This document shows, in pieces, positions 34,277 through 44,967 of a stretch of 64,000 nucleotides of DNA. Location of the stretch: the NCBI RefSeq assembly GCF_012932915.1, contig NZ_VCQU01000002.1, positions 186,001 to 250,000 of the forward strand, given 5' to 3'. The translations under genes and the position numbers were made by a program. The first letter of the stretch is position 1. Each line of letters starts with the position of its first letter. The notes beneath the pieces were generated by a model. That model did no database searches. It had not been told where the DNA came from and worked only from the letters and a program-made list of their open reading frames with translations. This DNA comes from Antrihabitans stalactiti. GTDB taxonomy: Bacteria; Actinomycetota; Actinomycetes; Mycobacteriales; Mycobacteriaceae.

Positions 34277-35238
34277 CCGCCGACGGCTCGCGCATCCTGG
34301 AGCGCACGCTCAACTCCGGTCAGTTCGAGATCCCGGAGGGACGAATCGAATTGGGGAAATTGAGCGAGGTCGGTCCGCTCAATTGGTTGGCGCATCGCGC
34401 AGCCGGACTTGTCCTGGGGACGCCTTCGGTGAAAGGCGCGGAAGCGTTGTCGCTCAATCCCTGGCTGCTGTGGACCTGGTTAGTGCATTCGGCGGCGATC
34501 ACCCCGTTACGGCGGCGCCGCGATCCCAACATCCAGCTCGTCATCCTTCGCACCGTCTGGAATGCCCACGGGCGCTACGAGTGGTACGTGCACTTCCATG
34601 TGTCGCGACTGGGTGGAGTATCGCCGGAGACGATCGAACGGGTGACGAAGGGCCCCGACGAACCCGGCTGGACCGACGAGCAGCGAGCGCTACTGCAGGC
34701 CGTCGATGACATTCAGCGCGATCACCAGATCAGCGATGTCACCTGGAAAGAGCTGGAGCCCTTCCTCGACAACCGCCGCATCGCGGAATTGTTCTTCGTG
34801 ATCGGGCTCTACGACCATCTTGCGATGCTGTTCAATTCCGTTGGCCTGCAACCGGAGCCGAAGCGGTACAACTGGGCGCCGTTGATGCTGACCCGTCGGC
34901 CCGACGACGGTGACGCGCTGCTGCCAGACGCTCTTCGTCGAGTCGAGCCGCTGTTGACGGGCGTGCTTCCGTACGGCGACATTGTGGTGGGTGCCCGACG
35001 AGTCCGGGCCGTCGTCCTCGACGAAGGGTCCCAGATCGCGATCCCGCTCGCCTACGGCAAGGCCAGGCTGTGGATCACCGACCTGCTCGCTGCAGGGTCC
35101 GCACAGATCGCTCTTGCCGACAGAATCCTAGAGATCACCCAGCCGCGAATTGTCGATGCCACTCAGACCTACGCGATGTCGGCTCGCGTGCAACGCCTTT
35201 CCCGGCTCATGCCGGTTCTCATCGCTGACGTCAGCTGA
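34273..35238 (+). CDS. Carboxymuconolactone-decarboxylase/AhpD-fold family protein
   Basis: 321-aa protein. The N-terminal half (about 25-175) resembles CMD-like proteins (WNAHGRYEWYVHFHVSRLGG, FFVIGLYDHLAMLFNSVG); the redox Cys pair of AhpD is absent. The C-terminal part (about 180-320, VRAVVLDEGSQIAIPLAYGKARLWI) is unknown. An open frame runs upstream into the frameshifted monooxygenase and looks like a fusion, but the true start is ATG 34273, overlapping the monooxygenase stop as ATGA. Confidence 0.8.
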   Translation: MTADGSRILERTLNSGQFEIPEGRIELGKLSEVGPLNWLAHRAAGLVLGTPSVKGAEALSLNPWLLWTWLVHSAAITPLRRRRDPNIQLVILRTVWNAHGRYEWYVHFHVSRLGGVSPETIERVTKGPDEPGWTDEQRALLQAVDDIQRDHQISDVTWKELEPFLDNRRIAELFFVIGLYDHLAMLFNSVGLQPEPKRYNWAPLMLTRRPDDGDALLPDALRRVEPLLTGVLPYGDIVVGARRVRAVVLDEGSQIAIPLAYGKARLWITDLLAAGSAQIALADRILEITQPRIVDATQTYAMSARVQRLSRLMPVLIADVS

Positions 35239-35266
35239 TCCCACGCGAAACGAAAATTGGAGAAGT

Positions 35267-36094
35267 ATGTCTACTCGCACTCTCGAACCCGTCAGTCACC
35301 TGCAAGATCAACCGACTTCATCGCTGTGGCGCATCCCGCCGATTCCCGCGATCATCGGAATTCTCGACCGCTGGGCGCAAACTGGGCGCCTACAACGACT
35401 GAGCTACCTGGTGTTCGGCGGTACCGCGGTCCTGGCGGTGGCCGGCTTGTTGACCCTCTACGTCACGATCTTGCCCGACGGCGAATCGACCACAGCCATA
35501 GCGGATTTCATCCGCGATCACCAGTTGCTCCTCAAAGTCGCCATGGGCCTTGCTGGACTGATGTTCCTCGCCCTGTTGGTGATCAGCGGCGCGGTCGCGA
35601 GCCTGCTGTATCCGGCGGACAAGAGCCCCGGGCACCGCATGAGCTGGATCGGCTTCGCCAGCGATCTCGCGCTCATCATCTTCTTCGCGTTCGAAGTGGG
35701 AATCTTCGCCGCGAACATCCTGCTCGTCGACCATGTCAGCGACGAGATCGTGCACGCTCTACACGTCGTCACCCTCGCGTCCGCGTATCTGCTCGGACCG
35801 CTGTGGATTCCGTTTTTCATCTCGTTCATTGTGATCTCTAAGCGCGGCAACGTCTTTCCGTCCTGGCTCAACTGGTTTGCCGCTTACACCTGCGTGACGA
35901 ACGGACTTGCCTGGTTCGGCTTCCTCACCTTGACGGGACCACTCAATGCGATGAACGGCCTTGTCTCGCTCGGTGGTCCGACGATCGGGCCGGTCCCATT
36001 CATCGTCATCTTGGCCGTCCATCTGGTCATGCGGGAGCTTCCCGCCGGGCTGGCACGACGCAACGCGCAGTTGACTGGAGGCGCGACGCAATGA
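35267..36094 (+). CDS. Polytopic membrane protein, about seven helices
   Basis: 275 aa with about six or seven hydrophobic segments (for example LVFGGTAVLAVAGLLTLYVTIL, VAMGLAGLMFLALLVISGAVA, LALIIFFAFEVGIFAANILLV). ATG 35267 follows GGAGAAG. The stop overlaps the next monooxygenase start by 4 bases. Family not recognised. Location between the monooxygenase genes suggests transport or an integral role in the same pathway. Confidence 0.75.
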   Translation: MSTRTLEPVSHLQDQPTSSLWRIPPIPAIIGILDRWAQTGRLQRLSYLVFGGTAVLAVAGLLTLYVTILPDGESTTAIADFIRDHQLLLKVAMGLAGLMFLALLVISGAVASLLYPADKSPGHRMSWIGFASDLALIIFFAFEVGIFAANILLVDHVSDEIVHALHVVTLASAYLLGPLWIPFFISFIVISKRGNVFPSWLNWFAAYTCVTNGLAWFGFLTLTGPLNAMNGLVSLGGPTIGPVPFIVILAVHLVMRELPAGLARRNAQLTGGATQ

Positions 36095-37884
36095 CCGAAC
36101 AATTCGAAACTCCGGATTTCGAGTTCGCAATTCTCGGCGCGGGCTATGCGGGTATCGGCACCGCGATCGCATTGAAGCAAGCAGGAATCGAAGACTTCGT
36201 CATGGTGGACAAGGACTCCGAATTCGGCGGAACCTGGCACGTCAACACCTATCCAGGTGTGGCCGTCGATCTGCCAGGCGTGCTGTACACCTTCCACGAA
36301 GAGCAATACCCGGAGTGGCAGAAAACCTTCCCACTTGGGCACGAGATCAAGGGCTACATCGACCATTGCGTCGATAAGTACAACCTTCGCCGCCACGCGA
36401 TCTTCGGCGTAGAAATTCTCAGCGCCGATTACGACGAACGACACCATCTCTGGCGGGCGCATCTCGACACAGGTCACACCGTGACCTGCCGTTATGTCAT
36501 CGGCGGTTGGGGCCTGCTGCAGAAGCCCAAGAACGCCGACATCTCCGGGCTGGAGGAGTTCGCCGGAAAGGTCATGCACACCGCGAGGTGGGACCACAGC
36601 TACGACTACGCAGGCAAGCGCGTTGCCGTGATCGGGACGGGTGCGTCCGCAATTCAGGTTGTGCCCACCATCGCTCCGGATGTCGCCCAGCTCGATGTCT
36701 ACCAGCGCACCGCCTCCTGGGTCTTGCCGAGACCTGACCCGCGCGTTCCCGAGTTGGTGCGCAAGCTTTTCCGCCGGTTCCCCGGCGTGCTCAAACTGAT
36801 TGCCCTCGTCGTTCACGGTGCCGCAGAGCTGGTGAAAACACTTGGGCTGGTCTACTACACCCGCGCGCCGTTCGTCGTCCGCGTCATCGAATGGATCTGC
36901 CTGCTGAACATGCGAATCGGCGCGCGAGACAAGGATGTTCGAGCAAAGCTGCGTCCCCGGTCCGGCTGGGGCTGCACATTCCCGACCGTGTCGAACAAGT
37001 ACTACCCAACGTTCAACCGCGCCAACGTGGAGCTGATCACCGACGGTATCGAACGCATCGACGCCGAAGGAATCTGGACCACCGACGGGATTCACCGACC
37101 GGTCGATCTGATTGTCATGGCCACCGGGTTCAAGGGCTTCGAAGACCAGCCGCCACTGCCGCTGCGCGGTCGCGACGGTCGTGATCTCCGACAAGTGTTC
37201 CGAGAAGAACGAATTCGGGCATTCCACGGCGCGACCGTGCCGCACGCCCCGAACGCTTTCCTGCCGATCGGTCCCTACAGCTTCACCGGCCATTCGTATG
37301 CACTCTCGATCGACTTCAGTGCGCGCCACCTGATTCGGTGCATTGCCGAGGCCCGCAGACGGGGCGCCACCGAGATTCAAGTGACTTCTGAAGCCAACGA
37401 GCGGTACTTCCAGTACTGCTTGGACCATATGCAGTACACGGCATTCTTCAACAACAACTGCGACGTCAACCAGGGGTACTTCTTCGACCCGCACGGCGAC
37501 GTCCCACTGATCCGGCCGAGTTCGACGCTGAAGGCGTGGTACGACAATCACACCTTCGACGTCGTCAACGACTACCGATTTGCTTCCGTCGGAAGCGATG
37601 AACCTTTGCCCGCACCGGCGACCGCGAAAACACATTGGCTCGATCGATATCGGCTGCTCTTCCGCAACGCCGACCGTCGAGCGGTCCAAGCGAACGCGCA
37701 GGTCGACGAGACGGTCGTCGCGCTCCTGTCGTCCGGAGCCACCGAGCGAGTCAACAACGCGACAGACCGAGCAGAGCGCGCACGACTCGTCGGCGACCTG
37801 TTGGCGGTGCTTCGTGAAGCGAGATCGGGCTTCGACGTCGAGTCGATCGACCTGGACCCCGATAGCGAAGGCATCGCACCATGA
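36091..37884 (+). CDS. Flavin-containing monooxygenase, Baeyer-Villiger type, with C-terminal extension
   Basis: 597-aa FAD/NADPH enzyme. FAD site FAILGAGYAGIGTAI, block GGTWHVNTYPGVAVDLPG (His-Val replaces Arg-Asp of most relatives), intact fingerprint FAGKVMHTARWD, NADPH site VAVIGTGASAIQ, and MATGFKGFED. The last 100 residues (from about RFASVGSD) are not part of the usual family length and contain no known motif. Coupled by ATGA to the esterase gene, consistent with ketone oxidation followed by ester or lactone hydrolysis. Confidence 0.88.
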   Translation: MTEQFETPDFEFAILGAGYAGIGTAIALKQAGIEDFVMVDKDSEFGGTWHVNTYPGVAVDLPGVLYTFHEEQYPEWQKTFPLGHEIKGYIDHCVDKYNLRRHAIFGVEILSADYDERHHLWRAHLDTGHTVTCRYVIGGWGLLQKPKNADISGLEEFAGKVMHTARWDHSYDYAGKRVAVIGTGASAIQVVPTIAPDVAQLDVYQRTASWVLPRPDPRVPELVRKLFRRFPGVLKLIALVVHGAAELVKTLGLVYYTRAPFVVRVIEWICLLNMRIGARDKDVRAKLRPRSGWGCTFPTVSNKYYPTFNRANVELITDGIERIDAEGIWTTDGIHRPVDLIVMATGFKGFEDQPPLPLRGRDGRDLRQVFREERIRAFHGATVPHAPNAFLPIGPYSFTGHSYALSIDFSARHLIRCIAEARRRGATEIQVTSEANERYFQYCLDHMQYTAFFNNNCDVNQGYFFDPHGDVPLIRPSSTLKAWYDNHTFDVVNDYRFASVGSDEPLPAPATAKTHWLDRYRLLFRNADRRAVQANAQVDETVVALLSSGATERVNNATDRAERARLVGDLLAVLREARSGFDVESIDLDPDSEGIAP

Positions 37885-38888
37885 GCTGGCAATCCCGAGT
37901 TCTGATGCGTACGAGTCGCATCGTGATCAAGCCCTCCTTGAACGCCCTGATAAGCGTGTACGGGATGTTGATCGCCGCCGGACCGCCGGGTACGGCCAAG
38001 GCACGGTGGATCCAGACCATGGTGGCGTCGAGCGATCACCTGGCATACCCGCTGCGTGCGGTGAGGGGCAGCACGGTCGAGGTACTTCCTGGCTGGCCGC
38101 GGATCGAAAAGGTCAGTGGTCCGGGTGAACTCGACGAGAATGCCGCGGTGGTCTTCTTCCACGGCGGCGGACTGGTCGCCGGTGGGTTCAATTCGCATCG
38201 CCGACTGCTCTCTCGACTGTCGGCGAATGCCCACGTGCCGGTGTACAGCGTCGAATATCGGCTGCTGATAGAGCACGAATTCGCGGATGCTGTGCGAGAC
38301 GGAATTGCTGCGTATCGAGCGATCCTGGCCGCGGGCATCGACCCGGCGAAGGTTGTGTTGGGCGGTGATTCGGGGGGAGCTGCCGTCGCCCTTGGCAGTG
38401 CGATCGCGATAAGGGACGGCGGACTGCCCCTTCCGGCCGGCGTTGTCATAATGTCGCCGTGGGTCGATTTCGACCCCACCGAGAAGCTCGCCGATCCGCG
38501 AGCCAAGCAAGATGCGGCTATCCCGATCGCCGGCGCGTGGCCGATGAGCGGTGGCCGACTCATGGCGGAACACGTCTTGGCGCGCAGCGTCTCCGAAGCC
38601 AGAGCGGTTTCACCCATCAACCACGACTTGTCACGCCTCCCACCGTTTCTGATCCACGCTGCCGACACCGAAGTGCTGGCAATCGACGCACTGGCTCTGC
38701 ATGACCGGTTGCTCGACAGCGGGGTTCGAAGTGGCTTGAAACTGTGGCCCGGCCAGATTCACGTGTTCCAGTTGGCTGCCGATGTGGTCCCCGAGGGACG
38801 GACATCGCTCGAAGAACTCGGCGGCTTCATTCGTCGAATGACAGGAGACCAAAATGACAACCGATGTGAGATCGGCGCTGCGACGTGA
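37881..38888 (+). CDS. Alpha/beta hydrolase, hormone-sensitive-lipase family
   Basis: 335 aa. Oxyanion motif FFHGGGLVAGG, nucleophile elbow GGDSGGAAVA, Asp in LIHAADTEVLAID and catalytic His in GQIHVFQ make a complete HSL triad. This family splits esters and lactones of medium chains, which fits the products of a Baeyer-Villiger monooxygenase. ATGA overlap with that gene; its 3' end overlaps the next small gene by 35 bp. Confidence 0.9.
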   Translation: MSWQSRVLMRTSRIVIKPSLNALISVYGMLIAAGPPGTAKARWIQTMVASSDHLAYPLRAVRGSTVEVLPGWPRIEKVSGPGELDENAAVVFFHGGGLVAGGFNSHRRLLSRLSANAHVPVYSVEYRLLIEHEFADAVRDGIAAYRAILAAGIDPAKVVLGGDSGGAAVALGSAIAIRDGGLPLPAGVVIMSPWVDFDPTEKLADPRAKQDAAIPIAGAWPMSGGRLMAEHVLARSVSEARAVSPINHDLSRLPPFLIHAADTEVLAIDALALHDRLLDSGVRSGLKLWPGQIHVFQLAADVVPEGRTSLEELGGFIRRMTGDQNDNRCEIGAAT

Positions 38889-39066
38889 GTGCCCGATCGG
38901 ATCCTTAGCGGACGACTTGACCGACGCCGAATGCGCAGAGCTGACGGCGTGGATCAAAGAAGCGAAATCTCAGCGCCGCAAGCAAATCGATGACTCGATC
39001 GGCGAAATGCTCAACCACCTGCCGCGACTCGTCAGGATGCCCGCTAGAAAAATCCTCTTCGACTGA
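38854..39066 (+). CDS. Small hypothetical protein, 70 aa
   Basis: Acidic N terminus and basic C terminus, mainly helical (DDLTDAECAELTAWIKEAKSQ, then LNHLPRLVRMPARKILFD). AGGAG lies 7 nt before ATG 38854, inside the hydrolase gene. No family recognised. Tight packing suggests it is a real member of the operon. Confidence 0.6.
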   Translation: MTTDVRSALRRECPIGSLADDLTDAECAELTAWIKEAKSQRRKQIDDSIGEMLNHLPRLVRMPARKILFD

Positions 39067-39080
39067 ACGGAATCGAAACA

Positions 39081-39941
39081 ATGACCGACCTTGTCACCCA
39101 GGGCCAATTGGAGATGCTCGCGACCGTGCTGTCGGTCGAGACCGAACGAATCCGGCATTACGAGCGGCTGGGTGCGGAAACGATTCACGAACTCCGGTCG
39201 GAAATCTCGGCGACGTTGTTCGATTCTTTGGCGTCGACGTTTGCGCGGGTCGCCAAACTCGCCCCGCTCATCCCCGACGCGCTCGTCGCCAAGCTGGCGG
39301 AGAAGATCGTTCCGCCAATGGTTTCCGGACTCGCAGCGGGCGCCCTGGGCGTCGCGTACCCGGGGCGGATCCATTCGGTGATGGGCCGCATGTCGCCTAC
39401 CTATCTCGCCGCCGCCGCGCCGTACCTCGATCCTCGGGTCATTGCGACACTGGCACCTTCGATGGATCCAGCGGTGTTGGTACCCGCGGCCGAGGAACTG
39501 CTCGTTCGGCGGCAGTATGCGACCGCGGCGAACTTCGTCGAGCATGCGAATGCCGAACTCATTGCCGCTTTCGAAACTGGAATCGCCGACAACGAAGGCT
39601 TGCTCCGAACAGCTGCGCTGACACCGAACGCGAAGCGGCTCAACGAGATCCTGCGGCTGTTTCCCGCCGATCGGCTTTGCTCGATCATCATCGAGACTGC
39701 CGACGGCAGCGATGATCTCGTGCTTACCGGATTGTCGGTGCTCGGCCGGCTGGATCCTGATCTCGTCCAGCGTTACGCCGACGTCTTGATCGACAGTCTC
39801 GATGACGAAGGAATTGCTCGGTTGCTTCGCGTCGTCCGCGACGGCGGCGCCGATGCCGACTTGCGGCAGATCGTCGAGTTGTCCAGCGTCGACGTCTCCG
39901 AACGTATAGCAGCAGTCGAGGCGAGCTACATTCGTGTGTAG
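39081..39941 (+). CDS. Hypothetical helical protein, 286 aa
   Basis: No signal peptide or enzyme motif. Helical, with internal repeat-like stretches around LAPSMDPAVLVPAAEELL, LFPADRLCSIIIETADGSDDL and YADVLIDSLDDEGIARLLRVV that recall the superhelical N domain of MgtE; this similarity is weak. Last gene of the monooxygenase operon, 14 nt after the previous gene, and overlapping the convergent GNAT-AAA gene by 16 bp. Confidence 0.7.
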   Translation: MTDLVTQGQLEMLATVLSVETERIRHYERLGAETIHELRSEISATLFDSLASTFARVAKLAPLIPDALVAKLAEKIVPPMVSGLAAGALGVAYPGRIHSVMGRMSPTYLAAAAPYLDPRVIATLAPSMDPAVLVPAAEELLVRRQYATAANFVEHANAELIAAFETGIADNEGLLRTAALTPNAKRLNEILRLFPADRLCSIIIETADGSDDLVLTGLSVLGRLDPDLVQRYADVLIDSLDDEGIARLLRVVRDGGADADLRQIVELSSVDVSERIAAVEASYIRV

Positions 39942-41206
39942 CGCTCGTTGTCCTGTTCGAACTGGGTGAGAATCTCGGTAGTCAGAGTCGGGCGGGTATC
40001 CGAAATCGCGGCGATGAAGTCATCGGTGTTCGCTGGCTGGCCCTTGTTGTGCAACACTTCTCGCTCGAACGCGGCTTGCGCTCCTTTTCTTGCCGCGAAC
40101 TCGATATCGGCTGGGGTGAACAGTTCGGTTGCTGCGACCAGCCGCACGAGGTCGATCGCGTCATGGACCGGGCTCAGGTAGCGTGCCCAGATCGCTTTTC
40201 GTGCAGGCGGATCGGGCGGACCGATCGGGAGAATGTAGTCGAAGCGTCCTGGCCGCATGAACGCCGAGTCGAGTGATCGAATCGAATTGGTCGCACAGAC
40301 CAGTAGCCGGCTGTCGTACTCGCGGAAGGCGGGAATCAGCTTGAGCAGCTCGTTCGTTACGCCCAGTTCGACGTTGGTCGCCGTCCCGGACCGCGCGGCC
40401 GCGATTTCTTCGACCTCGTCGATGAAGAGGACCAGCTCATCGAGCTCGGCGAACTCGGCGAAAGTTTCGCGAAGCGACGCCGCAAGTCCGCCCGTTGCTG
40501 TCGCTGCCAATCTTGATGGAAACAGTTCGACGAACGGCCAGCCGAGACGTGAGGCCACCGCCTTGGCGAAGCTGGTCTTACCGGTACCGGGTGGCCCGAA
40601 GAGGATGACGGCCTTGGGTGGACGTACGCCGTAGCGGTCTGCGACGTCAGGGTGCGCGAGTGGAAGCACGATCCGGCGTTCGATGATGTCCTTCTCGCGC
40701 TCCATGCCTGCCAGGGCTTGCCACAGGCCGTGCGGTAAGAGACGGCCGCCGAGTTCGGTGAGTGCATTCGTCTGATCGGGACCCAAACGATCGACCATTT
40801 CGTAGTAGACGAGACCGTCCCGTCGCAGGTAGCCGGAGTTCTCGAACGCCGCCGACCCGGTCGCGCCGTCGGCGATGATCGCACTGATGCGCCGAACTCC
40901 GACGGATCGCAACCGGCGCTCCAACTCCGCCACCAGTGCGCTGCCGATGCCGCGTTGGCGCCAGTGCGATCCGAGCGCGACGAGCAACACCCACGCGCGA
41001 TCGCCTTGGGTCTGGGCAACGGTCATGCCGACAATTTCGTCGCCCACTTCCGCGACCACCGCCGGTTGGCCGCTTCGCGCTGCCGCAACGACCTCGGCTA
41101 CCGGAAACACCGGTTCGAGCGACCCGGGCTCGCGACTTTCGTCCCAGATTCGAATCGCCTGATCCAGGTCGTCATCGTGGTAATCACGCAATCGCCAGAC
41201 CGACAT
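39926..41206 (-). CDS. Fusion of a GNAT acetyltransferase and an AAA+ ATPase
   Basis: 426 aa. Residues about 5-140 are a GNAT domain with the acetyl-CoA loop RQRGIGSA (83-90). Residues about 165-420 are an AAA+ module: Walker A GPPGTGKT (204-211), Walker B LVLFIDEVEEI (258-268), and a CDC48/FtsH-like second region with CATNSIRSLDSAFMRPGRFD holding arginine fingers (around 318 and 321). No protease motif follows. A single continuous frame encodes both halves, so this is a true fusion. An ATP-driven remodeller tied to acetylation is my guess. Confidence 0.85.
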   Translation of the reverse strand: MSVWRLRDYHDDDLDQAIRIWDESREPGSLEPVFPVAEVVAAARSGQPAVVAEVGDEIVGMTVAQTQGDRAWVLLVALGSHWRQRGIGSALVAELERRLRSVGVRRISAIIADGATGSAAFENSGYLRRDGLVYYEMVDRLGPDQTNALTELGGRLLPHGLWQALAGMEREKDIIERRIVLPLAHPDVADRYGVRPPKAVILFGPPGTGKTSFAKAVASRLGWPFVELFPSRLAATATGGLAASLRETFAEFAELDELVLFIDEVEEIAAARSGTATNVELGVTNELLKLIPAFREYDSRLLVCATNSIRSLDSAFMRPGRFDYILPIGPPDPPARKAIWARYLSPVHDAIDLVRLVAATELFTPADIEFAARKGAQAAFEREVLHNKGQPANTDDFIAAISDTRPTLTTEILTQFEQDNERYTRM

Positions 41207-41305
41207 CGCACACCTCTACTCAACGACGCACGCGCTGCGTCGCTCGTTTCAGTAAACACCCGGATCCGGCACAGGTGAACGGGACAATCGGCGCATAATG
41301 CTGCG

Positions 41306-42379
41306 GTGACTTGGAAGAACAGGGTCGGACGAATCCGTTTGACACGGGCGCCATATGGGAGCGTCTCGGCAGAATCGTTCATGATCATCGCCGTCGCGAC
41401 GATCCTCATCACGCGGCTGTATTTGGAGTTGACCAACTACCCGCAGGTCGGTGGGGGCAACCTCCATATCGCTCACGCGTTGTACGGCGGCGCGATGATG
41501 ATGCTCGCTCTGGTGTTCGGTTGGCTGTTCACCGGCTTCGGAGTGCGCGTCGTCATGGTGATCGTCGGCGGCATCGGTTTCGGGCTTTTTCTCGACGAGG
41601 TCGGCAAGTTCGTCACGAAAGACAACGACTATTTCTACGGTCCGTCCGCCGAGATCATGTACATCGCCGTGGCATTGATTTTGGTGATCAACCGAATGGT
41701 CCGGGACCTTCGCCCGCCGACCCCGTCGGAAAATCTCGCAAGTGCAGCGGCGATCGCGGCCGACGGCGTCGTCCATGGACTGCCGGACCGGCGTAGGGAA
41801 TGGGCGTTGTCGATGGTGTCTGCTGCGGAAGAGGGCGGAGCCGACGCGACCGCCGCCGCGCACGTGCGGTCACTGATCCACCACTGCTCGCCCGCCAGCG
41901 AGAAGATGTACCGGTTGAAGGAGTTCACGGTCGGGCTGGTGCCCGGGTTCCTCCGTAGTCCGCGATGGGTGCCGATCGTCGGCTGGCTGATGGTGGTCGC
42001 GTCGCTGCTGGGATTGGCCTTCGGCGCACTCGGTGCGCTGCTCGGCGGCGTGTTCTACGAAGACGACCGCGTGACGTTCGAGTTGGCAGGAATGAGCCCG
42101 GCGACGGCGATACTGCTCGTCAGCGCGGCGATCACGCTCGCCCTCTCATTGCCTGCGATGTTGGCGCTGCGCAAAACCGACGCGATCTGGCCGCTCCGGA
42201 TGCTCCGCGACGCAGCACTGACATTCACGTTCCTGAATGCACTGGTGGACTTCGCAACACAGGGTTTCGCCGCGGTGACCAACCTTGCGATCGGCCTGTT
42301 CACCCTGTCGGTGCTCAGCTATCACCTTCGACTCAGACTGGCGCGTTCCTATGAGCTTTCCGCGCCAGTAGCCAAGTAG
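41306..42379 (+). CDS. Polytopic membrane protein with a soluble middle domain
   Basis: 357 aa with about seven membrane segments, split 4 + 3 by a soluble loop of about 90 residues (DLRPPTPSENLASAAA...HHCSPASEKMY). The first half carries ALYGGAMMMLALVFGWLFTGFGVRVVMVIVGGIGFG. GTG 41306 is the start. Family not recognised. Confidence 0.7.
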   Translation: MTWKNRVGRIRLTRAPYGSVSAESFMIIAVATILITRLYLELTNYPQVGGGNLHIAHALYGGAMMMLALVFGWLFTGFGVRVVMVIVGGIGFGLFLDEVGKFVTKDNDYFYGPSAEIMYIAVALILVINRMVRDLRPPTPSENLASAAAIAADGVVHGLPDRRREWALSMVSAAEEGGADATAAAHVRSLIHHCSPASEKMYRLKEFTVGLVPGFLRSPRWVPIVGWLMVVASLLGLAFGALGALLGGVFYEDDRVTFELAGMSPATAILLVSAAITLALSLPAMLALRKTDAIWPLRMLRDAALTFTFLNALVDFATQGFAAVTNLAIGLFTLSVLSYHLRLRLARSYELSAPVAK

Positions 42380-42462
42380 CACCGCATCGTTGACGACTGG
42401 TTGGCGAATGTTAATGAGCAAACTCGCCACGTAACCGATCGGTGTGCGGCAAAGTAGATGAA

Positions 42463-42820
42463 ATGACGAGCTCCAGGGTTCCAAATCCGACGGAAATCCT
42501 TGCCGCTGCACAGGCGGCAGTGGAGGCCGCGCAAGCGGTTGCAGCGAGCGCCATGACCACCGCGGTCCGAACACCAGGTGCGTCCGTCCAGTTGGCGGCA
42601 CAGATGCCGGACCTGATCGAGAACCTAGCGAAGTCGGTCGAGCGGTTGAACCGAACCCTCGACCGCCTGGACCGAACGCTGGCCCTCGCCGATCCGCTGT
42701 TCGCAACGCTCGACCAGATCATGCCGCGCCTCGAACAACTGGCCGCGTTGGTCGCCAAGATTCCGGGTGCCGAGACGTTGGGTCGGCTCGCGGGTTTGAG
42801 TCACGAGCCAGAGCCGGACC

Positions 42821-42846
<26 letters not shown>
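42463..42846 (+). CDS. Hypothetical helical protein, 127 aa
   Basis: Ala-rich helix at the N terminus (TEILAAAQAAVEAAQAVAASAM) and a heptad-like region (LIENLAKSVERLNRTLDRLDRTLALADPLFATLDQIMPRLEQL), probably a coiled coil. Pro-rich charged tail. The 3' end overlaps the convergent pabAB gene by 26 bp. No family recognised. Confidence 0.65.
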
Positions 42847-44872
<2,026 letters not shown>

Positions 44873-44967
44873 GCCTGTCTTCTTTGTCTGGGCTCTCGTT
44901 CCTGGGGTTCGATCGTCCCAGACGGGCGTGCGAGTGCGCGAATAGGCGGTCGTGCACAATTGACACC

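Noticed and set aside
32740-35238. 832-codon open frame that looks like a monooxygenase fused to a CMD protein
   Set aside because: The middle 120 codons do not match the family, while another frame there does. It is two genes, the first frameshifted.
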